Of a stretch of 64,000 nt of DNA, positions 37,360 to 50,489 are shown piece after piece; positions within the stretch are counted from its first letter, which is position 1, and each line of letters starts with the position of its first letter. The notes under the pieces were generated by a model. That model ran no database searches. It was not told the DNA's origin and saw nothing but the letters and a program-made list of their open reading frames with translations. The position numbers were made by a program, and so were the translations under genes. The stretch covers positions 19,491,882 to 19,555,881 of the forward strand of contig CM049317.1 in NCBI GenBank assembly GCA_026874595.1. Direction: 5' to 3'. Source of the DNA: Sipunculus nudus (taxonomy: Eukaryota > Annelida > Sipuncula > Golfingiida > Sipunculidae).

Positions 37360-39082
37360 CCGGGTTGTGTTTCAGAAAAAAAGTGATTGGTTGGCGGGTT
37401 TTCGGCGCCGATGGCGCCCTTCACAGCGGAGGGTCCGGCATCTGGAGCACCTTTGCCAAGGCTGAATTTTTGGCTTTTTCTTGTTAAAACAAAGAAAATA
37501 AAAAGAGATCGCATATCAATAAGGCCACTGAGTTTCCGTCGCGTAAGTCGCGTAACTGATACTAAGCATTCATGCTGGGAGTGAAACAGTCGATGTGTTT
37601 TGCCTGTCACGCGGAATGTTAGAAGTTGCCTATTTGTTTGTCCATTCAAACAATTATTGTTATGATTCAAAGCAGGTTAGCCCTAAATAAATGTTTTTTT
37701 CAGTGAGAAAAACTTACTTTACGTACGAAATGGCTGCGAAAGTAACTGTTTCATGAAAAAAAACCTTCAAATGCTTCATGTACCATTTGCCTGGATGGTT
37801 TGTGATTCAGACAAAAAGTGCCGGCAACGGTTGAAATTACACGCTTTTAAAGAGTCCCTTCAGACTTGAACATTGGTTAATTCCAAAGAATTAGATAATT
37901 AATGTGTGCGATAATTTTGACGGTCATCTGTGAATCATAATGCCTCCAAATATATATACTGTCAAATGTGTACGTATAGAAGGAAGAAGATAAATGCCGA
38001 CTGACGGCTGGTGGAGACACTAACGGCCCGGGAATACATTATCCTTGTGTCTGGGCCACACAGACCGGGCCCGGGTGGTCGGCCATGGAGCCAGATATAT
38101 TCGCTATAGTCAACGGGCGTAATATAGCTTGAATGATAGTATGACTGTATGTTAGTATTAAATTGTACTAGTTGTTAGGGTCTTCCAGGGAAAATGTATT
38201 GGTAAGACCTAAAGACGTGCTATACTGTATACATATTGATGAATGAACTTTTTAAAATTAATCTGTATGCAACTTTCTTAAAGTTGTACCTCCATGTAGG
38301 ATTTGGTAATAAGGTATTTTCGACAAGATATATTTTAACCAAGTGTTCATTACGAGAACAAAAACAGAAAATCAAAAAGGAAACCCGGGTACCTATACGA
38401 CAGTTTATCCAAGAACCAAGCCTATATTTTAATGCCGGACGCTCATGCCTCCTACATGTAAAGGTCACTTAATCTACTTAATAATGTCGGTCATAACCGG
38501 CAAAAAAAGGTACTGAAAAACAACCGGCTAAAAAAATCGGTGCAGTACTGAAGAACAATTTACTCCCCTCAACCGGACACCACATCCACTTGGCTATAAT
38601 TTACAGAAATTTAAATGGAAATATATGCTTATATTGAAGTGACATTTGTAGTTATATTTTCAATATTACATTCATGTTACACTGGCTTTTATTAAAAACA
38701 GATTTAAATAATAACACGCTCTGTGAATGTTCACTTCAGGTGTGCAAATGTTTATTCATAGTACATATCCAAGTATAGTTTTCAACCATTTCGCGTGCGC
38801 AGTCTATAAATCAACTGAAACGATTAACTGTCTGTTTCTGGACCATTTACTATTAAATAAAAACTTCTTTTATATTGTCTTCGAATAAGCGCTCAAATTA
38901 CAGTTTTTTTTCACCGTTATAGACTAACATTATTATTCTGATTTGTTGATTTTGGAGAGTGACATATTAATGTGCGAATTCGAAAGTACCGGTACATATT
39001 ACCGTCCCGTATTAACAAAAGAGAGATATCTTGTGTGCTCAGACTGGTTCTCCTTTACAAACAGACGACTGATGCTGAGCCG
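37360..39082. other. hAT left arm, non-coding
   Basis: This lies 3' of the transposase. It includes GC-rich words (cggcgccgatggcgcc at 37404; cgggcccgggtgg at 38068) and a cluster of ccggc/accggc words at 38488-38575. Such short subterminal motifs could be transposase binding sites, but that is speculation. No other gene seen. Confidence 0.4.
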
Positions 39083-41318
39083 TTATTTCAGCTTCAGTTG
39101 CCTGTTTGTGCGTGTTGCCCATAACTCCACCGCTTTATCGAACGGATATTCATATATGGGAGGTACCTCTATTACAATGCGCATTATACAGTCAAGAGTT
39201 GTCCCACTCATCCTGTTCCTTAGAGGAGACTTAATTAATTTCAGTTGTGAAAGGCTCTTTCACAGTCACCCGTGTGAGGAGGGTGTGCCCTCGAACAACC
39301 AACCAAGTATGACATCGTTAGGAATACCCGACCGAGATCTTTATCTTTGCACAAAGTTTCAACAACTTGGCATAAAGGATATGAGGCCATATGGTCATTC
39401 TGATAGTGTCGGAAAAGTTGCCATTCGCTCAATGCAGCGCTAGTTGTGCAGCCACCAAACCTCTTGAGTAGCAGTTCGATGTTTTCGTCGCCGTGGTCCT
39501 CTGGCCCCATGTCCAACTTAGCTGGGTCGAACACCCCACTGAATGCCACCATGATGTCATTGTCGACTAATCTGTCGTTTATATTAGTAATCACGTTTGT
39601 CAGAAATGGTTTCTTTACATTTTTGACAAACCTGTCATGGGCGTCACTCATGCTCGAACAACAGCCTCTCAGGCCTTGGTTAAATATAATATTTATCCCT
39701 GTGGCTTCAAGTTTTGCCAAGAACGCTGTGAGATCTTTCATGTTTGAGCCGTCTACTAACTGAATATCATTCATTTGATGTAAGGCCGAGTCCTTAAGCT
39801 TGCAGGCCTTAGCGAGGTCCAAATCTGTACACTGAAATACCCTAGACAGGGTACTGATGATTGGAAGGACATCGCACAACAGCATCATGGTCGCAATGGA
39901 CTGATACTGCGTAAAAAAGTAGTATAACCCTGTAGCTGTTGGGTCCCCCTATTCTTCAGATTCCCTACCGAGACTACACACCACACTGGTATAGATTTCT
40001 TTAAGACGGAGGACACGGTTTCCCAAACTCAAAAGAAGTGTGGATGAGGGTTCAAGGACTTTCCTGGTTGGCTGCTCTAAAAGTTTCTGAATGGCTGCCA
40101 AACCTGCACCCCTAACTGCACTGTTACTATAAAAATCGTACAGTTTTCTAATATTGTCCTTGAATTTGTTCATGAATTCACCGCCGCCAGCTTGTTCCGC
40201 AGCCAAATTAAGTTAATGGGCGGCACAATGGCAGCCAACCGCCTCAGACTTCAGAGTGTGATCTTTCTGGGCCTCTAATTGCTTGTCCCTGATTCGTCTA
40301 ACGGCTCCAATTCTTTTGCCTGTCATGACTGCTGCCCCATCAGTACCAAGACCCCGCAAATGTGAGTACTGAAGGCCCTGGTTCTGTATATAGTCTGTAA
40401 CAATATCAGCAATTGTGCAGGCTGAAAGGGTCACCTGTCTGCTGTCAGATAAACAGTCAATTATCTTCAAAAAATTGACTTTAATATCACTGTCCTCTGA
40501 GATAAAACGCGCGCGCAATGTCATTTGTTCGATTACAGCTCAATCAGAGGTTTCATCAAATAACAGCGAATAATGGTTGGACTTTTTCAACTGGTCAAAG
40601 ATGTTGTTTTCAATAACCTCAGACATGCATTTCAGCATGTCTTGGATTGATTTTCTACTAGTGTAATGGGCGTTGCGGCCCATGAAGAGCTTTTCCTTCA
40701 AACCTTGCCCCAGGTAACCAATGGAATCTAGTAGGGGTTCAAAGTTTGTGGTATGTGGTATCATTTGTTTACAGAAAAAATACAAACAAACAAATGTTTT
40801 TGTCATCTCGTTTTTATTAACTGTGGGAGAAATAGCCAGGGCAATGCGTCATGTTTTGATGCCTCAGCTTTGCATTTTAAAGCATCCTGGTGTGCCTGAC
40901 AATTTTCGTGGTCGTGTATACTCTCAAGCCGGAGACGGTTACATGGCACTACGTTCCACGTGCCTCTTTCAAATAGCCGCTTATCGAATTCTTGACAGAA
41001 ATTGCAATACATCCCTAGCCCTTCAGTGTACTTGAGCAACGCTCTACCATTCCGCCATTCAGGGTTAAACGTGCGAGCGTGGTTTGATGTTGACGGTCGT
41101 TCAATTAACGCAGCGGCAGGCTCAAACTCGGCTTCCACACTAGCAGCAAGAGTGCTGCAGCGGGGAGGACTCGCATGACGCTTTTGTTCACGTGACCGAG
41201 GATGTTCAGTGACAACTTCAGGAGTAGTACTGTTTTTATCATGTTTGGTGTTGCCGTCATACACAACGCCCTGGTTGGACCTGGCCGGATTTCTGTTAAA
41301 GCAATTAAGAATTGACAT
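39083..41318 (-). pseudogene. hAT transposase, ZNF862/KIAA1586-like, full-length relic (unit A)
   Basis: This reads minus-strand from ATG 41318 (MSILNCFNRNPARS). The N-terminal third has a zinc-finger-like region (WRNGRALLKY, GMYCNFCQEF, SIHDHENCQAH). The DUF4371-like catalytic part follows, with YSLLFDETSD (first D), GLGTDGAAVMTGKR (second D) and VGCHCAAH. The C-terminal dimerisation part runs from MLLCDVLPIISTLSRVFQ to GDCERAF (E) and, after a one-base frameshift, QLKLIKSPLRNRMSGTTLD, stopping at 39083. Lesions: frameshift near 40845, TGA at about 40540, TAA at about 40210, TAG at about 39946, and the frameshift at about 39250. It would be about 740 residues without these, a normal hAT length. 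Confidence 0.75.
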
Positions 41319-42582
41319 GTTGAACGATTACCCTAGTTGACCAGATGGCAGAAACAGATGAACCACAGAACGTGCTCTTTTTGAAACTCCCGCTGACCGG
41401 CACATGTACAGTAAAACCCTGAAGAAGTTCTAGAAGTCTCGGATATAAGTCTTCCTTCTTTATACATATGCTCAAAAATGGAATTCCGCCCATGGAAACA
41501 CACGGTACTATTGCTTTTATTGACAATACAGTGTTTACTGTAGCTCAGACGGGATGTTAATTCACTATCAACAATCCTGAAATTTAACATGGACCTCTTA
41601 AAGCAGAAAAAACAGTAGAACCTATCCCGAGCAGTTTTTGTTTGGTCCTTACATTAATATAGACATGAGTACAATTTACTAAAAAAGAATGTTTAAAGCA
41701 TTAAAACGGTATAATAATTTTAATAGCTTATACATTTATAGAACCTTATTAGTAAAGTTATTAGGGCCTATATACGAATTGAAAAATATAGCCACTAATA
41801 ATTCCAAAGTTACTCGATCGGGCACGTTACTGTTAATCCACCATGCCAGTTCAATCAGCCTTTTATTTATCTTTACCTTAAATTTAGCGCGCTGATAACT
41901 CCAACCAAGTATAAAAGTGATAAACAATAAATATTATATATAATATATAATATAAGTATTACCGGCTCGGGGTAAGATAAAGTACAATTAGTCCCGCACG
42001 TTCATCTATAGGACAACCGAGCTCTCATTTGGTTTTAAACAAATCTAAACAAATAGTTAAATGACTAAAATATACTTGTTATGACAGAAAACATTTTGTT
42101 TTAAGAAAAGTATTAACTAAAATCGTATGGTAATCTGCGGCAGCTCTCCGAAAATTCTCCAACTCCCTTTGGATTTTCCTACTTTGGACAGGGGCATAAA
42201 TTATGTTAATATAAGTGACCTTGGGACACCTGATCTGCAGACTCTAACTTCTGACGTGCATGAAACTTGATTGCGTGCAACAAACTGTCAACAATGAACT
42301 TATTATATATTGTCTATTATATACATATAATACATATATTACATATCTTGTCTGTCAAAATACCATAAGGTGCTGTAATCGTAATAAATAATTGCTGGAA
42401 TACCTGCCTATGTCACCGACAGGTAATATTTTCGAAATAAACAGACTCTGTTAGTAAATAAAGTTTCAAGACGATAAAAAACACTGCCGGGGGGCACTTG
42501 ATGGTTTCCAATTGAGACCCGGGCGGCCGAAAAAAGTACCGGGCGCGCCAGCCCGGCACCGCCCGGCGTGGGCACATCCCTG
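41319..42582. other. hAT right arm, non-coding
   Basis: This is the 5' region of the transposase gene and the right terminal region. It contains a palindromic AT stretch (tattatatataatatataata, about 41933-41953) and a GC-rich end (cgggcgcgccagcccggcaccgcccggcg) close to the terminus. It is present in all three array-2 units. Confidence 0.45.
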
Positions 42583-43699
42583 AAATTGATAGACTTGAAT
42601 ATTTTTGTAACCGTTATGGAATGAAGTTGAATGTTGACAAAACTAAAGTTGTTGCATTTAAAAAAAAATATGAAAAATGGTATTATAAAGGAAGAAAGCT
42701 TGAAGTAGTCAATAGTTATAGGTATTTGGGAGGGGTATTTACTTCTTGTCTGAAATAGTCAGAAATGGAAAAACATCTTGTGTGTCAAGCAAATAAAACT
42801 GTTTTGATGATAAGAAAATTAATTTCTGATAACAAATATATTACTGTTAAAGAATCATTTTCTTTGTTTGATAAGATGGCATGTGGCAGTGAATTATGAT
42901 GCTACAAAAAACAAGATAAAATAGAACAGGCCCACAATTAATTTTGTAAATACGTGCTTGGGATGATCTCTTCTTCACCAAATGATGCAGCACTTAGTTA
43001 GTGTGGAAGGTTTTCTCTGAAAACCAGATGTATGTTAAAATGTATTTTTATTGGGTTTAATTACTAAGAATGGAAGATTATAGGTACCCTAAGTGTTTAT
43101 ATTCAAAATTACATAGGCTAGATGAAGTAGGAAAGTATACGTTGGCAACAAGGGTAAAACATATGTAATTTTCATTTGGATTTGGATATAAATGGATATT
43201 TCAAGATGTAGGTAATATTAATATATTTTTGTCAGGTTTCAAACAAAGGTTGCATGATAATGAAAGACAAGAATGGACATCTAACATAGAAAATAATGGA
43301 AGATTGAAAATATATGCTATCTTTAAAAGCTTATTTAACACTGAATTATATTTATCAGCAGTTCTAAATAGAAGATATAGAATAAGTTTAGCAAGACTTA
43401 GAACATCATCACATAGCTTGGAAGCAGAAGTTGGTCGCCACAAGAAAATAGCCTGGGAAGAGAGATAATGTAAATTTTGTCTTAAACATGGAGAATCATA
43501 TATTGAAGATGAATACCATTTTGTCATTAAATGTCCTTTATATATTTCATTAAGAGAAAAATATCTCTTTGATTTGAAAGATATGTCTTTAATTTCATTA
43601 TTGTCCACTACAAATTATGTCACAATTAATAAGCTTTCAGCATTTGTATATTTTGCATTTGTTAAAAGAGAGTCATTTCTTAATGATTCTTTGAACTAG
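42583..43699 (+). pseudogene. LINE ORF2, C-terminal part (unit A)
   Basis: This continues the RT frame after the hAT insertion: MKLNVDKTKVVAF, then YRYLGGVFTS (RT thumb side), several stops, RISLARLRTSSHSLEAEVGR and a zinc-like motif CKFC-x(10-12)-HFVIKCPLY, ending at TAG 43697. Such a C-x2-C...H-x4-C tail is common in LINEs of the jockey/CR1 group. In-frame stops occur near 42760, 42942, 43056, 43167 and 43467. Confidence 0.7.
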
Positions 43700-44056
43700 T
43701 AAGTGAACAATTTTCCATGTATCATATTTTATGTTGTCATAAAATTTATTCTATGTATTTACCATTAACTTTAATCATTTTGTGTAACACAAATAGTTAC
43801 CTTATAATATTACAGTGTGTATTTTTTCACTTCATAAAAAAAAGGTTATTTCTGTTAATAGTTTATTAATGATAACTGTGTAGTGTTGAAAACTATATTT
43901 ATTTAATTGTTTATTATTATTTATTTATTCTGATCATTTATTATTGTTTTTCACGTGACCATGTATTATGTATTATGTATTTTGTCTGTATACATGTTGG
44001 ATATATGGGTCTGAGGCCTTCATTTCCAGAATAAAGATACTTTTGTCTAATTTCAG

Positions 44057-44508
44057 GTAGGAAAAGTACAGTAAGTGTTTGTCGGTGTAAAAAATGGTTT
44101 TTCCTTGATACGGGTGTCTAACCTTTCGGGTGGGAGTACACATAACATGTTTGTCATTGGCTGTATTTGATACAACCTTGAAATGGAAAACCCTTACCTT
44201 TAGGGCATGGAATGCTGCAGTAATTGATTGTAACTGTTAATAAATTGTAAATCCTTAATATGGATCACCCTTACCATTCGGGTATGGATAATCCAAGTAT
44301 GTTCTTGTCAGAGGTAATATATGGTATATCCTATATACGGATAACGCTAAACCTACGGGAGGAATACTTCAGGAGGTGCTTGTCATTGGTAATATATGGT
44401 ATTTCATCGATTTGAATAACCCTATCTTTTCGGGTAGAAACACTCCAGTGTTTGTTTGCCACTTGTAATATATTGTTTATCCTCGGTATGGATTACCCAA
44501 ACCCTATC
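44057..44508 (+). repeat. 76-bp minisatellite, six monomers (unit A)
   Basis: Monomers of 75-77 bp begin gggt(a/g)gga and contain tgtttgtcattgg, aatatatggtatatcc and ataaccct. They directly follow the LINE 3' end. Confidence 0.75.
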
Positions 44509-45075
44509 AAACAAGACGGAGACAGTCCTCAATACAATCATAAGCGTGTCTGATGATCAATATATATTCGGCTGGGAAAGTGCATAACATATGTATAATA
44601 TTGTAATGTTTGTATAGACGAGGTAGTGCAGCTGTTTTAACAGTTTAAACAGGAGATTAATAACTGGTTATTTTCTGTTAAATATACCAAGCAACAACAA
44701 AATGAACGTGTCAAAATATTGATTAAGTTCCATTAAACATATTATCTTTAAGTGTTAATGATGGTTTATTGGGTGTGTGTTTTAAAACATATTCATCGAG
44801 CATTTAACTCATCCTTCCATGCTGAAATCTACAACAACTTAATAACTTTTTCCACTTGCCCCTTCAATGGATTCAGGCACCTGTTACACGTATGCCTCCT
44901 ACCTACAACTTACATCATATGTAGTTAGATTAATTGACCTAATAACAGAGTTGCACATGTTGTCTGGTAATTTGGTAACATGTGCTTGATGTCAGTGATT
45001 TTAGACTAATTACTTGTGAATTACCATCACTAGTTGCATATTATCATGCTGTTAATATTTGTGTACTCTAAGCAT
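44509..45075. other. Array-2 spacer, nothing recognised
   Basis: AT-rich sequence between the minisatellite and the CTGT tract, partly deleted in units B and C. No gene seen. Confidence 0.45.
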
Positions 45076-45234
45076 CCCTGTCTCTCTCTTTCTGTCTTTG
45101 AAGGCCTGTTTGTCCGCCTGTCTGTCTCTCTTCTGTATGTGTCTGTCTCTTTGCTTGTCTCTTCCACTGTCCGTCTCTCTTTTTCTCTCTGTGTCTGTCT
45201 GTTTGCCTTTGTGCCCCTCTGTCTGTCTCTCTGA
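45076..45234. repeat. CTGT/TCTC-rich low-complexity tract (unit A)
   Basis: Pyrimidine-rich runs of ctgtctgt and tctctctt. Long open frames on both strands here are by-products of the repeat. Confidence 0.85.
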
Positions 45235-45527
45235 CTGATTTCTGTCGAGGAATGAATCATCGACAGCAGGTATGAGATCGTTTATGTTATTATAAGTATG
45301 GCCCTTTTCTGACAGAGCTGAATGCCGTCTTTCATTTCTGGAAATTTACTCTGCAGTGTTTTCTGTGACAGCTATGACCTCTGCTGATTTTTTTTTTTAG
45401 AGAATTCAGATACAATATAAAACGTCAGTTGCAAATTAATTGACACATTGAAACTTGCTAACATTAAAGCTGATTCATTCTATTAACAATTGCCAATTTC
45501 GGAATTGTAAAGTCATGTAACACGCGG

Positions 45528-46805
45528 TTTCTTTAAGACGGAGGACACGGTTTCCCAATCTCAACCAACGTGTGGATGATGGTTCAAGGACTTTCCTGGT
45601 TGGCTGCTCTAAAAGTTTCTGAATGGCTGCCAAACCTGCACCCCTAACTGCACTGTTACTATAAAAATCGTACTTGTTCCGCAGCCAAATTACGTTCATG
45701 GGCGGCACAATGGCAGCCAACCGCCTCAGACTTCAGAGTGTGATCTTTTTTGGCCTCTAATTGCTTGTCCCTGATTCGTCTAACGGCTCCAGTTCTTTTG
45801 CCTGTCATTACTGCTGCCCCATCAGTACCAAGACCCCGCAAATGTGAGTACTGGAGGCCCTGGTTCTGTATATAGCCTGTAACAATATCTGCAATTGTGC
45901 ACGTTGAGAGGGTCACCTGTCTACTGTCAGATAAACAGTCAATTATCTTCAAAAATTTGAATTTAATATCACCGTCCTCTGAGATAAAACGCGCGCGCAA
46001 TGACATGTTTTCGATTACAGCGCAGTCAGTGGTTTCATCAAATAACAGCGAATAATGGCTGGACTGTTTCAACTGGTCAAATATGTCATTTTTAATAACT
46101 TCAGACATGCATTTCAGCATGTCTTAGATTGATTTTTTTACTAGTGTAATGGGCGTTGCGCCCATGAAGAGCTTTTCCTTCAAATCTTGCCCCGAATAAC
46201 CAATGAAATCTAGTAGGGGTTCAAAGTTTGTGGTATGTGGTATCCTTTGTTTACAGAAAAAAATACAAACAAGCAAATGTGTTTGTCATCTCGTTTTTCT
46301 TAACTGTGGGATAAATAGCCAGGGCAATGTGTTCATGTTTTGATGCCTCAGCTTTGCATTTTAAAGCATCCTGGTGTGCCTGACAATTTTCGTGGTCGTG
46401 TATACTCTTAAGCCGGAGACGTTTACATGGCACTACGTTCCCACGTGCCTCTTTCAAATGGCCGCTTATCGAATTCTTGACAGAAATTGCAATACATCCC
46501 TAGCCCTTCAGTGTACTTGAGCCACGCTCTGCCATTCCGCCATTTAGGGTTAAACGTGCGAGCGTGGTTTGATGTTGACGGTCGTTCAATTAGCGCAGCG
46601 GCAGGCTCAGACTCGGCATCCACACTAGCAGCAAGAGTGCTGCAGCGGGGAGGACTCGCATGACGCTTTTGTTCACGTGACCGAGGATGTTCAGTGACAA
46701 CTTCAGCGGGAGTAGTACTGTTTTTATCATGTTTGGTGTTGCCGTCATACACAACGCCCTGATGGACCTGGCCGGATTTCTGTTAAAGCAATTAAGAATT
46801 GACAT
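45528..46805 (-). pseudogene. hAT transposase, 3'-truncated (unit B)
   Basis: Reads from ATG 46805 (MSILNCFNRNPARS) through the zinc-finger-like region (WRNGRAWLKY, GMYCNFCQEF), LLFDETTD and GLGTDGAAVMTGKR to LGNRVLRLKET, where the duplication junction cuts the gene. The C-terminal dimerisation part and the catalytic Glu are missing. Several frameshifts break the N-terminal half, and a 50-bp deletion follows LAAEQ. Codons that are stops in unit A at DETTDCAVIE and AAHERNLAA are intact here, so unit A acquired those stops separately. Confidence 0.7.
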
Positions 46806-48064
46806 GTTGAACGATTACCCTGGTTGACCAGATGGCAGAAACATATGAACCACAGAACCGGCTCTCTTTGAAACTCCCGCTGACCGGCACATGTATAGTA
46901 AAACCCTGAAGAAATTCTAGAAGTCTCGGAAATAAGCCTTCTTTATACATATGCTCAAAAATGAAATTCCGCCCATGGAAACACACGGTACTATTGCTTT
47001 AATTGACAATACAGTGTTAACTGTAGCTCAGACGTGATGTTAATGCACTATCAACAATCCTGAAATTTAACATGGGCCTCTTAAAGCAGAAAAAACAGTA
47101 GAACCTATCCCGAGCAGTTTTTATTTGGTCCTTACATTAATATAGACATGAGTACAATTTACTAAAAAAGAATGTTTAAAGCATTAAAACGGTATAATAA
47201 TTTTAATAGCTTATACATTTATAGAACCTTATTAGTAAAGTTATTAGGGCCTATATACGAATTGAAAAATATAGCCACTAATAATTCCAAAGTTACTCGA
47301 TCGGGCACGTTACTGTTAATCCACCATGCCAGTTCAATCAGCCTTTTATTTATCTTTACCTTAAATTTAGCGCGCTGATAACTCCAACCAAGTATAAAAG
47401 TGATAAACAATAAATATTATATATAATATATAATATAAGTATTACCGGCTCGGGGTAAGATAAGTACAATTAGTCCCGCACGCTCATCAATAGTACAACC
47501 GAGCTCTCATTTGGTTTTAAACAAATCTAAACAAATAGTTAAATGATTAAAATATACATGTTATGGCTGAAAACATTTTGTTTTAAGAAAAGTATTAACT
47601 AAAATCGTATGGTAATCTGCGGCAGCTCTCCGAAAATTCTCCAACTCCCTTTGGATTTTCCTACTTTGGACAGGGGCATAAATTATGTTAATATAAGTGG
47701 CCTTGGGACACCTGGTCTGCAGACTCTGACTTCTGACGTGCATGAAACTTGATTGCGTGCATCAAACTGTCAACAAAGAACTTATTACATATTGTCTATT
47801 ATATACATATAATACATATACTACATATCTTGTCTGTCAAAATACCATATGGTGCTGTAATCGTAATAAATATTTTCTGGAGTACCTGCCTATGTCACCG
47901 ACAGGTAATATTTTCGAAATAAACAGACTCTGTTAGTAAATAAAGTTTCAAGACGATAAAAAACACTGCCGGGGGGCACTTGATGGTTTCCAATTGAGAC
48001 CCGCACGGCCGAAAAGAGTACCGGGCGCGCCAGCCCGGCACCGCCCGGCGTGGTCACATCCCTG
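46806..48064. other. hAT right arm (unit B), non-coding
   Basis: Counterpart of 41319-42582, ending in the same GC-rich terminus and cacatccctg. Confidence 0.5.
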
Positions 48065-49183
48065 AAATTGATAGACTTGAATATTTTTGTAACCGTTATG
48101 GAATGAAGTTGAATGTTGACAAAACTAAAGTTGTTGCATTTAAAAAAATAAAAAAAAAATGGTATTATAAAGGAAGAAAGCTTGAAGTAGTCAATAGTTA
48201 TAGGTATTTGGGAGGGGTATTTACTTCTTGTCTGAAATAGTCAGAAATGGAAAAAACATCTTGTGTGTCAAGCAAATAAAACTGTTTTAATGATAAGAAA
48301 ATTAATTTCTGATAACAAATATATTACTGTTAAAGAATCATTTTCTTTGTTTAATAAGATGGCATGTGGCAGTGAATTATGATGCTACAAAAAACAAGAT
48401 AAAAAAGAACAGGCCCACAATAAATTTTGAAAATACGTGCTTGGGATGATCTCTTCTTCACCAAATGCTGCAGCACTTAGTTAGTGTGGAAGGTTTTCTC
48501 TGAAAACCAGATGTATGTTAAAATGTATTTTTTATTGGGTTTAATTACTAAGAATGGAAGATTATAGGTACCCTAAGTGTTTATATTCAAAATAACATAG
48601 GCTAGATGAAGTAGGAACGTATACGTTGGCAACAAGGGTAAAAAATATGTAATTTTCATTTGGATTTGGATATACATGGATATTTCAAGATGTAGGTAAT
48701 ATTAATATATTTATGTCAGGTTTCAAACAAATGTTGCATGATAATGAAAGACAAGAATGGACATCTAACATAGAAAATAATGGAAGATTGAAAATATATG
48801 CTATCTTTAAAAGCTTATTAAACACTGAATTAAATTTATCAGCAGTTCTAAATAGAAAATATAGAATAAGTTTAGCAAGACTTAGAACAGCATCACATAG
48901 CTTGGAAGCAGAAGTTGGTCGCCACAAGAAAATAGTCTGGGAAGAGAGATAATGTAAATTTTGTCTTAAACATGGAGAATCATATATTGAAGATAAATTC
49001 CATTTTGTCATTAAATGTCCTTTATATATTTCATTAAGAGAAAAATATCTCTCTGAATTTAAAGATATGTCTTTCATTTCATTATTGTCCACTACAAATT
49101 ATGTCACAATTAATAAGCTTTCAGCATTTGTATATTTTGCATTTGTTAAAAGAGAGTCATTTCTAAATGATTCTTTGAACTAG
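48065..49183 (+). pseudogene. LINE ORF2 C-terminal part (unit B)
   Basis: Duplicate of the 42583-43699 fragment, with the same stops (after TSCLK, in YWV-stop, after WEER) and the same CKFC...HFVIKCPLY tail. The LINE 3' untranslated part runs to 49540. Confidence 0.7.
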
Positions 49184-49540
49184 TAAGTGAACAATTTTCC
49201 ATGTATCATATTTTATGTTGTCATAAAATTTATTCTATGTATTTACCATTAACTTTAATCATTTTGTGTAACACAAATAGTTACCTTATAATATTACAGT
49301 GTGTAATTTTTCACTTCATAAAAAAAGGTGATTTCTGTTAATAGTTTATTAATGATAACTGTGTAGTGTTGAAAACTATATTTATTTAATTGTTTATTTA
49401 TTGTTTATTTATTCTGATCATTTATTATTGTTTTTCACGTGACCATGTATTATGTATTATGTATTTTGTCTGTATATATGTTGGATATATGGGTCTGAGG
49501 CCTTCATTTCCAGAATAAAGATACTTTTGTCTAATTTCAG

Positions 49541-49992
49541 GTAGGAAAAGTACAGTAAGTGTTTGTCGGTGTAAAAAATGGTTTTTCCTTGATACGGGTG
49601 TCTAACCTTTCGGGTGGGAGTACACATAACATGTTTGTCATTGGCTGTATTTGATACAACCTTGATTTGGAAAACCCTTACCTTTAGGGCATGAAATGCT
49701 GCTGTAATTGATCGTAACTGTTAATAAATTGTAAATCCCTAATATGGATCACCCTAACCATTCGGGTATGGATAATCCAAGTATGTTCTTGTCAGAGGTA
49801 ATATATGGTATATCCTATATACGGATAACGCTAAACCTACGGGAGGAATACTTCAGGAGGTGCTTGTCATTGGTAATATATGGTATTTCATCGATATGAA
49901 TAACCCTATCTTTTCGGGTAGGAACACTCCAGTGTTTGTTTGCCACTTGTAATATATTGTTTATCCTCGATATCGATCACCCAAACCCTATC
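49541..49992 (+). repeat. 76-bp minisatellite, six monomers (unit B)
   Basis: Duplicate of 44057-44508 with scattered substitutions. Confidence 0.75.
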
Positions 49993-50361
49993 AAACACGA
50001 CGCAGACAGTCCTCAATACAATCATAAGCGTGTCTGATGATCAATATATATTCGGCTGGGAAAGTGCATAATATATGTATAATATTGTAATGTTTGTATA
50101 GACGAGGTAGTGCAGCTGTTTTAACAGTTTAAACGGGAGTTAATAACTGGTTATTTTCTGTTAAATATACCAAGCAACAACAAAATAGACGTGTCAAAAT
50201 ATTGATTAAGTTCAATTAAACATATTATCTTTAAGTGTTAATGATGGTTTATTGGGTGTGTGTTTTAAAACATATTTATCGAGCATTCAACTCATCCGTC
50301 CATGATGATATCTACAACAACTTAATATCTTTTTCCACTTGCCCCTTCAATGGATTCAGAC

Positions 50362-50489
50362 ACCTGTTTGTCCGCCTGTCTGTCTCTCTTCTGTATGTGT
50401 CTGTCTCTTTGCTTGTCTCTCCCACTGTCCGTCTCTCTTTTTCTCTCTGTGTCTGTCTGTTTGCCTTTGTGCCCCTCTGTCTGTCTCTC
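50362..50489. repeat. CTGT/TCTC-rich low-complexity tract (unit B)
   Basis: Counterpart of 45076-45234; its left part was lost in the 225-bp deletion. Confidence 0.85.

Larger units (their letters stand above)
37360..42582 (-). mobile_element. hAT-superfamily transposon inserted in the LINE
   Basis: Left end ccgggttgtg and right end (reverse complement) cagggatgtg form an imperfect inverted repeat. The LINE bases aaattg are present on both sides (37354-37359 and 42583-42588). If the terminal tg at the right is counted as target, the duplication is 8 bp with one mismatch (tcaaattg/tgaaattg), the usual hAT size. The only gene is a minus-strand transposase (41318-39083). Long non-coding arms lie on both sides. 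Total 5.2 kb. Confidence 0.7.
34746..44056 (+). mobile_element. CR1-like LINE, decayed and split by a hAT element
   Basis: AP endonuclease, reverse transcriptase and a C-terminal zinc motif appear in the usual order. The RT frame reading VERLQNQI up to 37359 resumes as DRLEYFCNRYGMKLN from 42583, so the whole 37360-42582 stretch is an insertion. The 3' end (AATAAA near 44031, then ttttgtctaatttcag) is followed directly by the 76-bp minisatellite. The same family precedes the LINE, so the LINE appears to have inserted inside the minisatellite. Left limit approximate. Confidence 0.7.
39996..45527 (+). repeat. Array 2, unit A (5532 bp)
   Basis: The left limit is set by the junction seen in units B and C, where tttctttaagacg of the hAT gene follows catgtaacacgcgg. 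Unit A is the only one still joined on the left to the rest of the hAT element. It contains the hAT 5' two thirds and right arm, the LINE tail, the 76-bp minisatellite and the CTGT-rich tract. Confidence 0.85.

Noticed and set aside
41689-41927. Short frames on both strands repeated in all array-2 units
   Set aside because: In the non-coding right arm of the hAT element; conserved by duplication only.
43201-43608. 135-codon minus-strand frame, repeated at 48685 and 53944
   Set aside because: Antisense of the LINE C-terminal region, whose plus-strand reading has recognisable motifs.
45030-45260. Arg/Thr-rich and Ser/Leu/Val-rich frames on both strands (also 50235-50533 and 55637-56014)
   Set aside because: Products of the CTGT/TCTC-rich tract.
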